NCBI GenBank assembly: GCA_002841995.1
Contig: PHBS01000016.1
Coordinates: 1 to 39,187 of the forward strand
DNA length: 39,187 nt
Reading direction: 5' to 3'
Origin: Chloroflexi bacterium HGW-Chloroflexi-8
Lineage (GTDB): Bacteria > Chloroflexota > Anaerolineae > Anaerolineales > Anaerolineaceae
Under the pieces are notes generated by a model, which was not told the origin of the DNA, did no database searches, and saw only the letters and a program-made list of their open reading frames with translations. Both the position numbers and the translations under genes were made by a program. Positions 25,748-33,977 of the stretch are shown one piece after another (within the stretch, counting starts at the first letter, position 1; every line of letters starts with the position of its first letter).

Positions 25748-27091
25748 ATGAACAAAATCAAGAGTTTTTTCACAGCATTAAAGGGATATCCATCTGCAAT
25801 TTTTGGATTAATCATTGTGATTGCATTAGTGGTACTTTCAATTTATGCGCTCATAAAAATCCCATATGCCGAAGCAATTCGGTTATGGCGTGGCGGCGAA
25901 GAAGTCTGGTACCAAAATCCTAAAAATGTACCACCAGCCTGGTTTAATTATTTCACCAAAGAGAAGCTCCCGGAATCATTTGCAGTAAAAGTTGGCGATG
26001 ATGGTTTGCAAAAGGTTGTCACACCCGGTGAGCAAGGGACATCGACGATTGAATTCACATATGATTTTGAGTTTGATTTTGATCAATTTCCACAGGAAAT
26101 GTTCCTTTATTTGAAATCAAATTACACAGAAAAAAATCCATTTATATCGGTTTATTTGATCACCCCGGATGAAAGGGAAATTCGAATTACCGACACCGGA
26201 ATCAGTCGCCAACAAACATACCGTTTTTCACAGGACGAAAAATTGGTTCGTCGACTTAAGGGGCAAGACGTAATGAAGGGCTTGTTTGTCTTACCAGCAA
26301 CTGAACCCATTCAAATCGTAAAAGGCACATATACCTTACTTATTCAAGGATTGGTTTTTGAAGAAGGGTCAGACATTGATGTTGAATTTGTTATGCATGG
26401 TTCAACCTATGGTATCGCTGGAACAGACCACGCCCGTCGTGATTTAGCCGTTCCGTTGTTATGGGGTGCACCGATTGCAATGGCATTCGGTCTACTGGCA
26501 GCAGTGGGAACTTCCGTGTTATCCATGTCGATTGCTGCTATTGGTGCCTGGTATGGCGGATGGTTGGATGAGTTAATCCAGCGCATTACCGAAATTAACC
26601 TGGTATTACCCTTTTTGGCAATCTTGATTATGGTGGGTACTTTTTATTCGCGTAGTATATGGACGATTCTTGGTGTTACTATACTGCTAAGTATTTTCAC
26701 AGGATCAATAAAAACCTACCGGGCTATTTTCTTACAGGTTAAAGAATCAACTTATATAGAAGCAGCCAGAGCGTATGGGGCAAATGACTTTCGTATTGTC
26801 TTTAGATACCTGATTCCCAGGATGATCCCACTTCTAATTCCAACTTTGGTTTCTTCAGTCCCTTCATATGTTTTCCTGGAAGCATCCCTGGCAGTTTTGG
26901 GACTTGGTGATCCTGTATTACCCACATGGGGTAAGATTATCAATGATGCAGAGGTCAATGGTGCTTTATACAAAGGATATTATTACTGGATTTTGGAACC
27001 TGCAGTGTTGCTCATGATTACAGGGCTGGGGTTTGCCATGTTAGGTTTTGCTCTTGACCGCATCTTTAATCCAAGATTGAGAGGAATTTAA
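25748..27091 (+). CDS. OppC-like ABC permease with large extracytoplasmic insertion
   Basis: A 447-residue permease, about 100 residues longer than its counterpart at 18534. After one N-terminal helix (about 15-37), roughly 180 extra residues (about 40-220) separate it from the OppC motif, here GTDHARRDL (225-233), where GRD is usual. The inserted part is rich in beta-strand and acidic residues (IEFTYDFEFDFD, PFISVYLITPDE, KGTYTLLIQGL) and looks like a beta-sandwich outside the membrane. The channel core is normal, with EAA loop IEAARAYGANDFRIVFRYLIPR and the FNPRLRGI end. The ATG at 25748 is used; an in-frame ATG at 25730 lies inside the previous gene. The added domain may dock the permuted binding protein. 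Confidence 0.87.
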   Translation: MNKIKSFFTALKGYPSAIFGLIIVIALVVLSIYALIKIPYAEAIRLWRGGEEVWYQNPKNVPPAWFNYFTKEKLPESFAVKVGDDGLQKVVTPGEQGTSTIEFTYDFEFDFDQFPQEMFLYLKSNYTEKNPFISVYLITPDEREIRITDTGISRQQTYRFSQDEKLVRRLKGQDVMKGLFVLPATEPIQIVKGTYTLLIQGLVFEEGSDIDVEFVMHGSTYGIAGTDHARRDLAVPLLWGAPIAMAFGLLAAVGTSVLSMSIAAIGAWYGGWLDELIQRITEINLVLPFLAILIMVGTFYSRSIWTILGVTILLSIFTGSIKTYRAIFLQVKESTYIEAARAYGANDFRIVFRYLIPRMIPLLIPTLVSSVPSYVFLEASLAVLGLGDPVLPTWGKIINDAEVNGALYKGYYYWILEPAVLLMITGLGFAMLGFALDRIFNPRLRGI

Positions 27092-27094
27092 CTC

Positions 27095-28051
27095 ATGACA
27101 GAAAAAACCCTCTTGCAAGTCGATCAATTAAAGCTGCATTTCAAAACTCAACACGGCATTGTACAGGCTGTGGATGGTGTTGATTTCCAATTAGAGTCTA
27201 ACCAGGCTGTCGTCGTAGTTGGTGAATCTGGTTGTGGAAAAAGCTCGCTGGCAAAAGCCATTTTAAGACTTTTACCCCGTAATGTTCAGGAATATTCCGG
27301 GAAAGTATATTTGAACGGCCAGGAAATTATGGGTTTGTCGGAAGAGGAATTCCGTCAGCAAATCCGTTGGGTGAAAATGTCGCTCGTTCCTCAAGCAGCT
27401 ATGAACTCACTAAACCCGGTGTTGCGAGTTGGAGATCAGGTTGCAGAACCTCTGATGGTCCACTTTGGCGCCAAAAAAGAGGATGCTCTGGAACAGGCTA
27501 AAGTTATGTTTCAGCATGTAGGAGTTCCGGTTGATTTTATTAACCGCTATGCATTTGAACTTAGTGGTGGGATGCGTCAGCGCGTTGCTTTGGCAATGTC
27601 ATTGGCCACTTCACCTGACTTGATTATTCTGGATGAACCAACTTCAGCCCTGGATGTTTTAACTCAAGCAAATATCTTTAACCTGCTTAAAAATATTAAA
27701 CAACACACTGCAGCCAGTTTTATCTTAATCACACATGATATTGCAACCTCGAGTGAATTAGCAGATAAGGTTGCAGTAATGTATGCTGGACAGATTGTTG
27801 AGGTTAGTGATTCGACTACCTTTTTCAGTGAACCCCACCATCCTTATTCTGCAAAGCTGATGGCCAGTGTTCCTAAATTGCGCGCCAATTCCGAACCGGA
27901 TTTTATTACCGGTCAACCTCCCAGTTTAATTAATCCGCCTACGGGATGCCGGTTTGCTGCGCGTTGTTCAAAAAGATTCTCAAAATGCGTTGAGGAACCA
28001 CCCGTTACTCAGATTGGAAATAATCTGGTTAAATGCTGGTTGTATGAGTAA
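27095..28051 (+). CDS. ABC transporter ATPase, OppD-like
   Basis: A 318-residue ATPase beginning 3 nt after the permease. Walker A is GESGCGKSS, the Q-loop SLVPQAAMNSLNPV, the signature LSGGMRQRV, Walker B LIILDEPTSALD, and the switch ITHDIA. The C-terminal oligopeptide-type extension has cysteines in CRFAARCSKRFSKC and KCW, a possible 4Fe-4S ligand set. PQAAMNSLNP replaces the usual FQDPxxSLNP in the Q-loop, a feature I have seen in OppD-like ATPases of sugar-type systems, which fits a non-peptide substrate only weakly. It pairs with the next ATPase. Confidence 0.9.
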   Translation: MTEKTLLQVDQLKLHFKTQHGIVQAVDGVDFQLESNQAVVVVGESGCGKSSLAKAILRLLPRNVQEYSGKVYLNGQEIMGLSEEEFRQQIRWVKMSLVPQAAMNSLNPVLRVGDQVAEPLMVHFGAKKEDALEQAKVMFQHVGVPVDFINRYAFELSGGMRQRVALAMSLATSPDLIILDEPTSALDVLTQANIFNLLKNIKQHTAASFILITHDIATSSELADKVAVMYAGQIVEVSDSTTFFSEPHHPYSAKLMASVPKLRANSEPDFITGQPPSLINPPTGCRFAARCSKRFSKCVEEPPVTQIGNNLVKCWLYE

Positions 28052-28063
28052 AAGGGGTGCAAA

Positions 28064-29098
28064 ATGATTAACCAAGAAAATGTAAATGCGATGACTGAAG
28101 AAAACCCGAACAAATTTGGAAAGAGAAATGTTCTGCTTTCTGTAAAAGATCTTCGTGTATGGTTTGAACTTCGTAAATTTGGTTTTGGCCATGCAGGTTA
28201 TGTTCATGCAGTGGATGGTGTAAATTTTGAACTCAAAGATGGTGATTCCATCGCAATTGTTGGGGAAAGTGGTTGTGGAAAATCCAGCTTGATGAAAACT
28301 ATCCTGGCATTGTATAAACCGACAAAAGGTGAAATTACTTTTGGCGATTATACGTTAAACGACTTAAAAGGTAAGAATCTGAAGGATTATCGTTCTAAGG
28401 TAGGTTTTGTTCAACAAGATCCTTACGGAGCTTTACCTCCATTTATGAGTGTCCAAACAATTCTAGAAGAACCGCTTATCATCAACGGCGTCAAAGATAA
28501 GGCTGAGCGGATAGAAAGAATTCAAAAAGTGTTGGAAGAAGTCAAGATGACCCCAACCATTGATTTCTTACCGAAATTCCCCCATATGCTGAGCGGTGGA
28601 CAACAACAACGTATTGTAATTGCCCGCGCGATGATTTTAAATCCGAAGCTTTTAGTGGCAGATGAACCTGTATCCATGCTGGATGCATCAGTTCGTGTCG
28701 AAATACTCAGGCTTCTGCGTGGATTGCAAGAAAAATATAACCTGGCAGTCATTTATGTTACACATGATCTTTCCACTGTTCGGTATTTTTCGGAGCGTAT
28801 TTTTGTAATGTATGCAGGACAGGTTATCGAAAAATCGCAAGTGGATTTATTAGTGGATAACCCTTTGCATCCGTATACTTTTGCGCTTCTGGAGGCGACC
28901 TCGGACCCAGATGCCCATAACGCAACTGTCATGAAAGAGATCCCACCTGGTGAGCCGCCAAGTCTGGTCAAACCACCAGAAGGCTGTCGATTCCATCCAC
29001 GTTGCCCCAAAATCATTAAAGGCGTTTGCGATGTGAAAGAACCACCAGAATTTCAACCAGAACCAAATCACTACGTTTCTTGTTGGCTGTACGAATGA
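28064..29098 (+). CDS. ABC transporter ATPase, OppF-like
   Basis: A 344-residue ATPase. Walker A is GESGCGKSS, the Q-loop GFVQQDPYGALPP, the signature LSGGQQQRIVIARAM, Walker B LLVADEPVSMLD, and the switch VTHDLS. The C-terminal cysteine motif CRFHPRCPKIIKGVC with SCW completes the oligopeptide-type extension. The start at 28064 has AAAGGGG about 8 nt upstream; a second in-frame ATG at 28091 is possible. Its stop overlaps the start of a small membrane protein (ATGA), which should be counted as part of this operon. Confidence 0.9.
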   Translation: MINQENVNAMTEENPNKFGKRNVLLSVKDLRVWFELRKFGFGHAGYVHAVDGVNFELKDGDSIAIVGESGCGKSSLMKTILALYKPTKGEITFGDYTLNDLKGKNLKDYRSKVGFVQQDPYGALPPFMSVQTILEEPLIINGVKDKAERIERIQKVLEEVKMTPTIDFLPKFPHMLSGGQQQRIVIARAMILNPKLLVADEPVSMLDASVRVEILRLLRGLQEKYNLAVIYVTHDLSTVRYFSERIFVMYAGQVIEKSQVDLLVDNPLHPYTFALLEATSDPDAHNATVMKEIPPGEPPSLVKPPEGCRFHPRCPKIIKGVCDVKEPPEFQPEPNHYVSCWLYE

Positions 29099-29298
29099 GA
29101 TTTTTTACACCTTTGCGATTGTTAATACTTGGGGTTGCGCTCCTAATTCTGGGCGTTGTATTACCTTTGCTCATGGTCGTAAAAATTATTGAATCAACAT
29201 ATTTCCTGAATTTTCTTGCGTACGCCATGTCGCTGGCAGGAACTGTTTTTTCTACTTTAGGTCTTGCTTTCTATGTCCGTATAAAAAAGAATAAATGA
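29095..29298 (+). CDS. Small two-helix membrane protein coupled to the ABC operon
   Basis: A 67-residue protein starting at ATG 29095, which overlaps the ATPase stop as ATGA. It has two hydrophobic helices (about residues 7-29 and 38-58) with a short linker containing IIESTYFLN, a basic start (MRFF, R8) and a basic tail (YVRIKKNK), predicting both ends in the cytoplasm. I do not recognise a family. Translational coupling and the terminator just after it place it in the importer operon. It may be an accessory subunit or regulator, but no function can be assigned. Confidence 0.65.
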   Translation: MRFFTPLRLLILGVALLILGVVLPLLMVVKIIESTYFLNFLAYAMSLAGTVFSTLGLAFYVRIKKNK

Positions 29299-29339
29299 AG
29301 AGGATCCGTTTAAGATCTGCCTTTCAAAAATGAAATCCG

Positions 29340-29365
29340 AAAACAGCCCAATTTAGGGCTGTTTT
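29340..29365 (+). terminator. Intrinsic terminator of the second importer operon
   Basis: AAAACAGCCC (29340-29349) pairs perfectly with GGGCTGTTTT (29356-29365), 10 bp with a 6-nt loop, and the stem itself ends in TTTT followed by AATATTT. Confidence 0.85.
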
Positions 29366-29386
29366 AATATTTCTGAAAATGGTTCT

Positions 29387-29394
29387 GCTATAAT
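29387..29394 (+). promoter_or_regulatory. Extended -10 of the response regulator gene
   Basis: GCTATAAT preceded by T (TGC-TATAAT, hexamer 29389-29394) lies 44 nt before the ATG at 29438, just after the operon terminator. No good -35 is seen; the TGN extension may compensate. Confidence 0.5.
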
Positions 29395-29437
29395 AAATCA
29401 GCGAATAATTTTCCAAATTTTGGAAGGAGAGCCAGAA

Positions 29438-30544
29438 ATGGCTTCCAAATCAGTTTTAATCGTTGATGATTCCTATGAGCTGACCAGGGTACTTCAGGCA
29501 GCAATCTTAACGTTGGATAAAGATTTAGATGTAAAGGTTGTGCCATCAGCAGAGGAAGCCATGTTAATGATGGCTAAAACGCCATTCGATTTACTGATCA
29601 CCGATATTCGTTTACCCGGCATATCCGGAATGGAGTTGCTTCCTAAAATTCGCGCCAGGAATAAAAAAGTCAATATTATTTTGATCACCGGATTGACTGA
29701 TTTGAGCCTGGACGATAAAGCAAAGACCATGGGTGCAAACTATTTTTTTAGAAAACCAATTGAAATGAGCTTGTTTTTAGAGACCGTTGCTTCTTTTCTG
29801 GAATTAGACCCACCAAAGAAATCATCGAAAATCAGTAATTTAGTCCGTGGGATGCCCTCTGTCATTACTCAGGAAGAAGAAGAGGCACTCAATGTTTCTG
29901 GTACCCTTTCCAACTTAAGACAGGAAATTGGTGCAAAAGTCGTCTGGCTTATTAATGAAAGCGGGAAACTTGTAGCTCAATCAAGCGAAAATCAACAGGC
30001 TTACAATGAACAGGAATGGGCACCTCTCGTTTTGCCTGTTCTTTCCACCGGGGAAAGATTCACCAGTTTTTTCAAAGAGATTTCTGCTCCTCAATCATTT
30101 CTGGCTTATCGATATGATCAAAAAGATATTGTGATTGTTCCTGTGAGCGAATTTGCCTTAATTCTGATTTTGGCGCGAGGAAAAGGGCATTTACAGTTGC
30201 CGCTCGTAATGGATACAGTTCTTTCATACCAGTTGGAAATTCAGGGTTTATTACAACGTATGGGAGTTCTTCATGCTACACCCGCGCAAGTGATGTCACA
30301 AGAGCCGCAAGAATCTGCCGACTTGTCAATCGATATCAGTGGTCTGGCAGATTTGAATGATGTTGATTCAGAAGAGTTTGTCAAATTATTCAATATGAAA
30401 CCTGGTAAAAAGGATGCTGATGCATTTTGGGATGAAGCAGCCTTAAATTACAACTATGATTTGCAAAACCCTGAAATCCTGACCTATGAACAGGCAGCAA
30501 AGCTCGGATTAGCTCCGGAAGAGAATAATCCTCACAATGAATAA
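29438..30544 (+). CDS. Response regulator with roadblock-like output region
   Basis: A 368-residue protein. The ATG at 29438 is preceded by GGAAGGAG; an in-frame TTG at 29420 lies inside that site and is rejected. The receiver domain (about 1-122) is complete: acidic pocket D10/D11, phospho-acceptor D56 in LLITDIRLPG, T84 and K106 in FFRKPIE. The rest contains no DNA-binding or enzyme motif. Residues about 150-290 form an alpha/beta unit (VVWLINESGKLVAQSS, then LAYRYDQKDIVIVPVSEFALILIL) that resembles roadblock/LC7 or GAF-like regulators of small GTPases. The C-terminus (about 300-368) is acidic and ends with DLQNPEILTYEQAAKLGL. It probably acts through protein contacts, not transcription. 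No histidine kinase is adjacent. Confidence 0.8.
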   Translation: MASKSVLIVDDSYELTRVLQAAILTLDKDLDVKVVPSAEEAMLMMAKTPFDLLITDIRLPGISGMELLPKIRARNKKVNIILITGLTDLSLDDKAKTMGANYFFRKPIEMSLFLETVASFLELDPPKKSSKISNLVRGMPSVITQEEEEALNVSGTLSNLRQEIGAKVVWLINESGKLVAQSSENQQAYNEQEWAPLVLPVLSTGERFTSFFKEISAPQSFLAYRYDQKDIVIVPVSEFALILILARGKGHLQLPLVMDTVLSYQLEIQGLLQRMGVLHATPAQVMSQEPQESADLSIDISGLADLNDVDSEEFVKLFNMKPGKKDADAFWDEAALNYNYDLQNPEILTYEQAAKLGLAPEENNPHNE

Positions 30545-30630
30545 TCACTAATCCGAAAATTCGGGTGAAAAATCATCGCACTTTGTTGGAATATCTATTT
30601 TCTTTAAGTCTGGTTGAATGAAATAATTTG

Positions 30631-30639
30631 TGTTAGAAT
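30631..30639 (+). promoter_or_regulatory. Extended -10 upstream of tRNA-Gln
   Basis: TGTTAGAAT, within the 12-mer TTGTGTTAGAAT, with hexamer TAGAAT at 30634-30639, 22 nt before the mature tRNA 5' end. The same 12-mer precedes maf. Confidence 0.5.
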
Positions 30640-30661
30640 ACGAAGGCTTGTCATTAAGCAC

Positions 30662-30736
30662 TGGGGCATGGTGCAATCGGCAGCACACCAGACTTTGGAT
30701 CTGTGGATCTTGGTTCGATTCCGAGTGCCCCAGCCA
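30662..30736 (+). tRNA. tRNA-Gln (anticodon TTG), CCA encoded
   Basis: The acceptor arms TGGGGCA and TGCCCCA pair perfectly. The D-arm is GTGC/GCAC, the anticodon loop CTTTGGA gives anticodon TTG, and the T-arm is CTTGG-TTCGATT-CCGAG. Discriminator G73 and an encoded CCA follow. The anticodon stem CCAGA/TCTGT has one C-T mismatch at its outer pair (27-43). The gene stands alone between the response regulator and glmU. Confidence 0.93.
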
Positions 30737-30851
30737 TTTTTGAAAGAAAATGATGGTTGTGTCGAAAAAATAAAGAGTTAGCAACAATCGAGCTTTTTGC
30801 TGGGAGAAGTTGAATGCCAGTATGAAGCTTTTTTGTTTTAACCCCAGGGCT

Positions 30852-30880
30852 TTGTGGTAGGATATTTTTAAAAGTATAAT
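30852..30880 (+). promoter_or_regulatory. Promoter of the glmU operon
   Basis: TTGTGG at 30852-30857, a 17-nt spacer and a perfect TATAAT at 30875-30880, with a leader of about 65 nt before glmU. Confidence 0.55.
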
Positions 30881-30951
30881 AATCTTGTGAACTTACCCAA
30901 GCTTAACATTAGTTGCCTGAGAGTGGGATTTGAGGAGAAACAATAAATAAT

Positions 30952-32295
30952 ATGAAACTATCATCCATCATCTTGGCTGCCGGCAAAGGTACGCGCATGT
31001 ACTCGTCGCTGCCCAAGGTATTGCATCGTGTTTGCGGATTACCCATTATTCATTATGTTGTTGACATGGCCAATAATATTGGTGCAGAAGTGCCGGTGGT
31101 GGTTACCGGTCATGGTGCAGACCAGGTAAAAGATTTTCTGGGTGATCGTGTAAAATATGCCAGTCAGACCGAGCAATTGGGAACAGGTCATGCTGTTCTA
31201 TGTGCCCAAGACTCAATGAATTCAGTTGACGGCTTAATATTGGTAACACCCGGTGATATGCCCCTGTTTACAGAGCAAACACTAAAGAAATTAGTAGAAT
31301 TACAGGTCGCCAATTCGGGACCAATGTCAATGCTGACAGTTATTTCAGAAGATTCTCACGGTTTTGGTCGGATTATACGCGATACAGATGAGAGTGTTCT
31401 TGCAATTGTGGAAGAAGCGCAGGCAACACCAGATCAATTACTTATTAAGGAATTAAATGTCGGAGCATATTGTTTTAAAGCCGTTTGGTTATGGAATGCG
31501 CTTAAGAAAATTAAACTTTCTCCAAAAGGGGAATACTACCTGACCGATTTGGTAGAAATTGCTGTAAACGAGGGATTAAAGGTTGCAGCATTTGTTGTGC
31601 CTGATTTAGATGAAACGTTGGGTATCAATACCCGAATTCACCTCGCTGAAGCAGAAACCATTATGCGTAGAAGAATCCTAAGGTCTTTGATGTTATCCGG
31701 GGTTACCATCATCAACCCGGAGAGTACCTACATCGAATCCTCTGTGAAAATTGGACAGGATACAATCATTCAGCCAAATACTTTCCTGCGCGGAAAGACA
31801 CAAATTGGTACAGGTTGTGAGATCGGTCCGAACACGATCATTACAGATTGTCAGGTCGGAAATCGTGTCAAAATCCTGGCAGCGGTAATGGACAAAGCAA
31901 TTGTTGAAGACGATGTGGATATGGGCCCCTTTGTTCGCTTACGAAAAGGTGCACATTTAGGTCAGCATGTCCATATGGGAAACTTTGGTGAAGTGAAGGA
32001 TTCTTATTTGGGTGAAGGCACGAAAATGGGTCACTTTTCTTATATTGGTAATGCCACAATTGGAAAAGATGTCAATATTGGTGCCGGTACAATCACCTGT
32101 AATTATGATGGGGAACATAAACACCCAACCGTGATTGGAGACAATGTATTCATTGGCAGTGACACGATGCTGGTAGCCCCTCTCAATATTGGTCAGAATG
32201 CACATACTGGTGCAGGTGCTGTCGTTATCCATGATGTAGAGCCAGGCGATACAGTCGTTGGTGTCCCCGCTAAACCTTTGCGAAAGAAAGAATAA
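30952..32295 (+). CDS. glmU: Bifunctional GlcNAc-1-P uridyltransferase / GlcN-1-P acetyltransferase
   Basis: A 447-residue cytoplasmic enzyme making UDP-GlcNAc for peptidoglycan and glycans. The N-terminal Rossmann uridyltransferase starts SSIILAAGKGTRMYSSLPKVLH, and TEQLGTGHAV and VTPGDMPL follow. From about residue 245 a left-handed beta-helix of hexapeptide repeats forms the acetyltransferase, with VRLRKGAHLG, CNYDGEHKHPT and a GADT-like IGSDTMLVAP. Both active sites look complete. A GAGGAG ribosome site lies about 14 nt before the ATG, farther than usual. The next gene starts 1 nt after the stop, so glmU leads an operon with the CBS protein, cdd and recO. Confidence 0.95.
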   Translation: MKLSSIILAAGKGTRMYSSLPKVLHRVCGLPIIHYVVDMANNIGAEVPVVVTGHGADQVKDFLGDRVKYASQTEQLGTGHAVLCAQDSMNSVDGLILVTPGDMPLFTEQTLKKLVELQVANSGPMSMLTVISEDSHGFGRIIRDTDESVLAIVEEAQATPDQLLIKELNVGAYCFKAVWLWNALKKIKLSPKGEYYLTDLVEIAVNEGLKVAAFVVPDLDETLGINTRIHLAEAETIMRRRILRSLMLSGVTIINPESTYIESSVKIGQDTIIQPNTFLRGKTQIGTGCEIGPNTIITDCQVGNRVKILAAVMDKAIVEDDVDMGPFVRLRKGAHLGQHVHMGNFGEVKDSYLGEGTKMGHFSYIGNATIGKDVNIGAGTITCNYDGEHKHPTVIGDNVFIGSDTMLVAPLNIGQNAHTGAGAVVIHDVEPGDTVVGVPAKPLRKKE

Positions 32296-32296
32296 G

Positions 32297-33565
32297 TTGA
32301 ATAGTTTTTATTGGATTATCCTGTTTGTCGCATTATTGATCGATCTGCTTTTCTCAGCAGTTCGGTCAAGCCTATTAAACACCCATCCAGCTCAATTAAT
32401 CGATATGCGTGATCAGAATCCTGAGAGAGTTGAAAAAGCTTTATCTGTATTGGATAAAAAGCGTTTACGCATCTCATTACGCATCAGTTTGATCCTGATG
32501 CATTTTTTGATTGCCACATCAATTTTATTGCTGGTCCTTAATTCGAAACCAAATATTTCGATCTGGTTGGTATTTTTAATCGCTGTGTTTTCTGCATTTC
32601 TCATGCTTTTACTTGAATTTGCGATTGAAGGTTTGGTTCTTCATAATCCTGAGGATTGGGCATTACGGCTTGCCCCGGTTGGGGATGCAATGGAAGTAAT
32701 TTTTACGCCGGTTGCTGCGTTAATGATGGCTGTTCTTGGGTCCCCGGAAGCCCTGCAAACCAGATTATCTCCTGTTACAGAAGAGGAAATTAAAAGTTGG
32801 GTAAATTCCGCACAGGGGACTGCATCACTGGAGCAGGATGAGCGTGAAATGATCTATTCCATTTTTCAATTTGGTGAAACACTCAGCCGTGAAATTATGG
32901 TGCCACGCATTGATATTACTGCTCTGGATGTTAATTCAACCGGTCTGGATGCAATACGCTTGTTTACTCAGAGCGGGCATTCCCGTGTCCCGGTCTTTGA
33001 TGAGACAATTGATAATGTGATCGGATTGTTATATGCCAAAGATCTTTTGCAGGCTGATTATTCGTCTCACGAGATTGTGGATATCCGCCCATTTTTACGG
33101 AAAGCATACTTTATTCCAGAATCAAAAAATGTTGACGAGCTGTTGCGTGAAATGCAATCGGAAGGTATCCACATGGCAGTTGTTGTTGATGAGTATGGCG
33201 GTACCGCTGGCGTGGTCACACTTGAAGATATCGTGGAAGAGATTGTTGGTGAAATTCGCGATGAATATGACCAGGGAGAAGAACATCAGGTCCAAAAATT
33301 ATCGGATGATGAATATGTTTTTTCGGGGAGAGTTGCCCTGGACGATGTTTTTGATCACTTGCGCGTAGATTTAAGCAGTGATATGGCAGATACTTTGGGC
33401 GGCTATATATATGGCCAAATTGGAAGAGTTCCAGTAGGCGGTGAGCAAATCAAAATTGATGGTTGGGTACTTACAGTTGCACTTGTGAGTGGCCGGCGGA
33501 TAAGAAAAATCGTAGCGAAACGCGTAAATGTTAATCAGGAAAGCCAGGAAAATCATGAAACTTAA
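32297..33565 (+). CDS. CorC/HlyC-family membrane protein with CBS pair
   Basis: A 422-residue protein read from TTG 32297, directly after the glmU stop. This start keeps the N-terminal helix (FYWIILFVALLIDLLFSAV) that is conserved in the DUF21/CNNM domain; later ATGs would remove it. Membrane segments lie at about 3-22, 60-80 and 88-110. A linker leads to the CBS pair, opening with REIMVPRIDITALDV and closing with HMAVVVDEYGGTAGVVTLED and IVEEIVGEIRDEYD. The C-terminal CorC_HlyC domain (about 340-415) follows. Such proteins are linked to Mg2+/Co2+ efflux. Position next to cdd and recO is common in bacteria. Confidence 0.88.
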   Translation: MNSFYWIILFVALLIDLLFSAVRSSLLNTHPAQLIDMRDQNPERVEKALSVLDKKRLRISLRISLILMHFLIATSILLLVLNSKPNISIWLVFLIAVFSAFLMLLLEFAIEGLVLHNPEDWALRLAPVGDAMEVIFTPVAALMMAVLGSPEALQTRLSPVTEEEIKSWVNSAQGTASLEQDEREMIYSIFQFGETLSREIMVPRIDITALDVNSTGLDAIRLFTQSGHSRVPVFDETIDNVIGLLYAKDLLQADYSSHEIVDIRPFLRKAYFIPESKNVDELLREMQSEGIHMAVVVDEYGGTAGVVTLEDIVEEIVGEIRDEYDQGEEHQVQKLSDDEYVFSGRVALDDVFDHLRVDLSSDMADTLGGYIYGQIGRVPVGGEQIKIDGWVLTVALVSGRRIRKIVAKRVNVNQESQENHET

Positions 33566-33965
33566 TCCGGATCAGATGTCTGAATTGATCATTGCTGCAA
33601 CCGAAGTTCGTCAATGGTCGTATTCACCGTATTCTCATTATGCAGTTGGTGCTGCTGTGTTAACCACTTCTGGCAAGATATATGATGGTGTAAACATTGA
33701 AAATGCAGCATATCCAACATCCATTTGCGCTGAGCGAGTTGCTTTATACAAGGCAGTTTCGGAAGGTGAACGTGGTTTTGAAGCGATTGCGATTGTAACT
33801 GAGAATGCAGGCAGTCCATGTGGTTCTTGCCGGCAAGTAATGGCAGAATTCGGATTGGGCACAATTGTGCTATTGGCTGACCTTAATGGGCAAATAAGAC
33901 TACAAACCACTGTCGCTGATTTATTACCACATGCGTTCACTCCCCAAGATTTACCACACCATTAA
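33555..33965 (+). CDS. cdd: Cytidine deaminase
   Basis: A 136-residue zinc deaminase converting cytidine and deoxycytidine to uridine forms in pyrimidine salvage. The zinc and catalytic motifs are both present: TSICAERVA (C-A-E) and SPCGSCRQVMAEF (P-C-x2-C). SYSPYSHYAVGAA and the NIENAAYP substrate loop match the family. Length is normal for the homotetrameric short form. The ATG at 33555 overlaps the previous stop by 11 nt, indicating coupling. An in-frame ATG at 33528 is inside the upstream gene. Confidence 0.95.
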   Translation: MKLNPDQMSELIIAATEVRQWSYSPYSHYAVGAAVLTTSGKIYDGVNIENAAYPTSICAERVALYKAVSEGERGFEAIAIVTENAGSPCGSCRQVMAEFGLGTIVLLADLNGQIRLQTTVADLLPHAFTPQDLPHH

Positions 33966-33977
33966 TCGAAAAATATC

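Noticed and set aside
29026-29094. Longer version of the small membrane protein
   Set aside because: The upstream part lies inside the ATPase gene and is Arg/Thr-rich noise; the ATGA overlap at 29095 gives a natural start.
30553-30564. Terminator after the response regulator (CCGA-AAAT-TCGG)
   Set aside because: The stem is only 4 bp and has no T-run, too weak to call.
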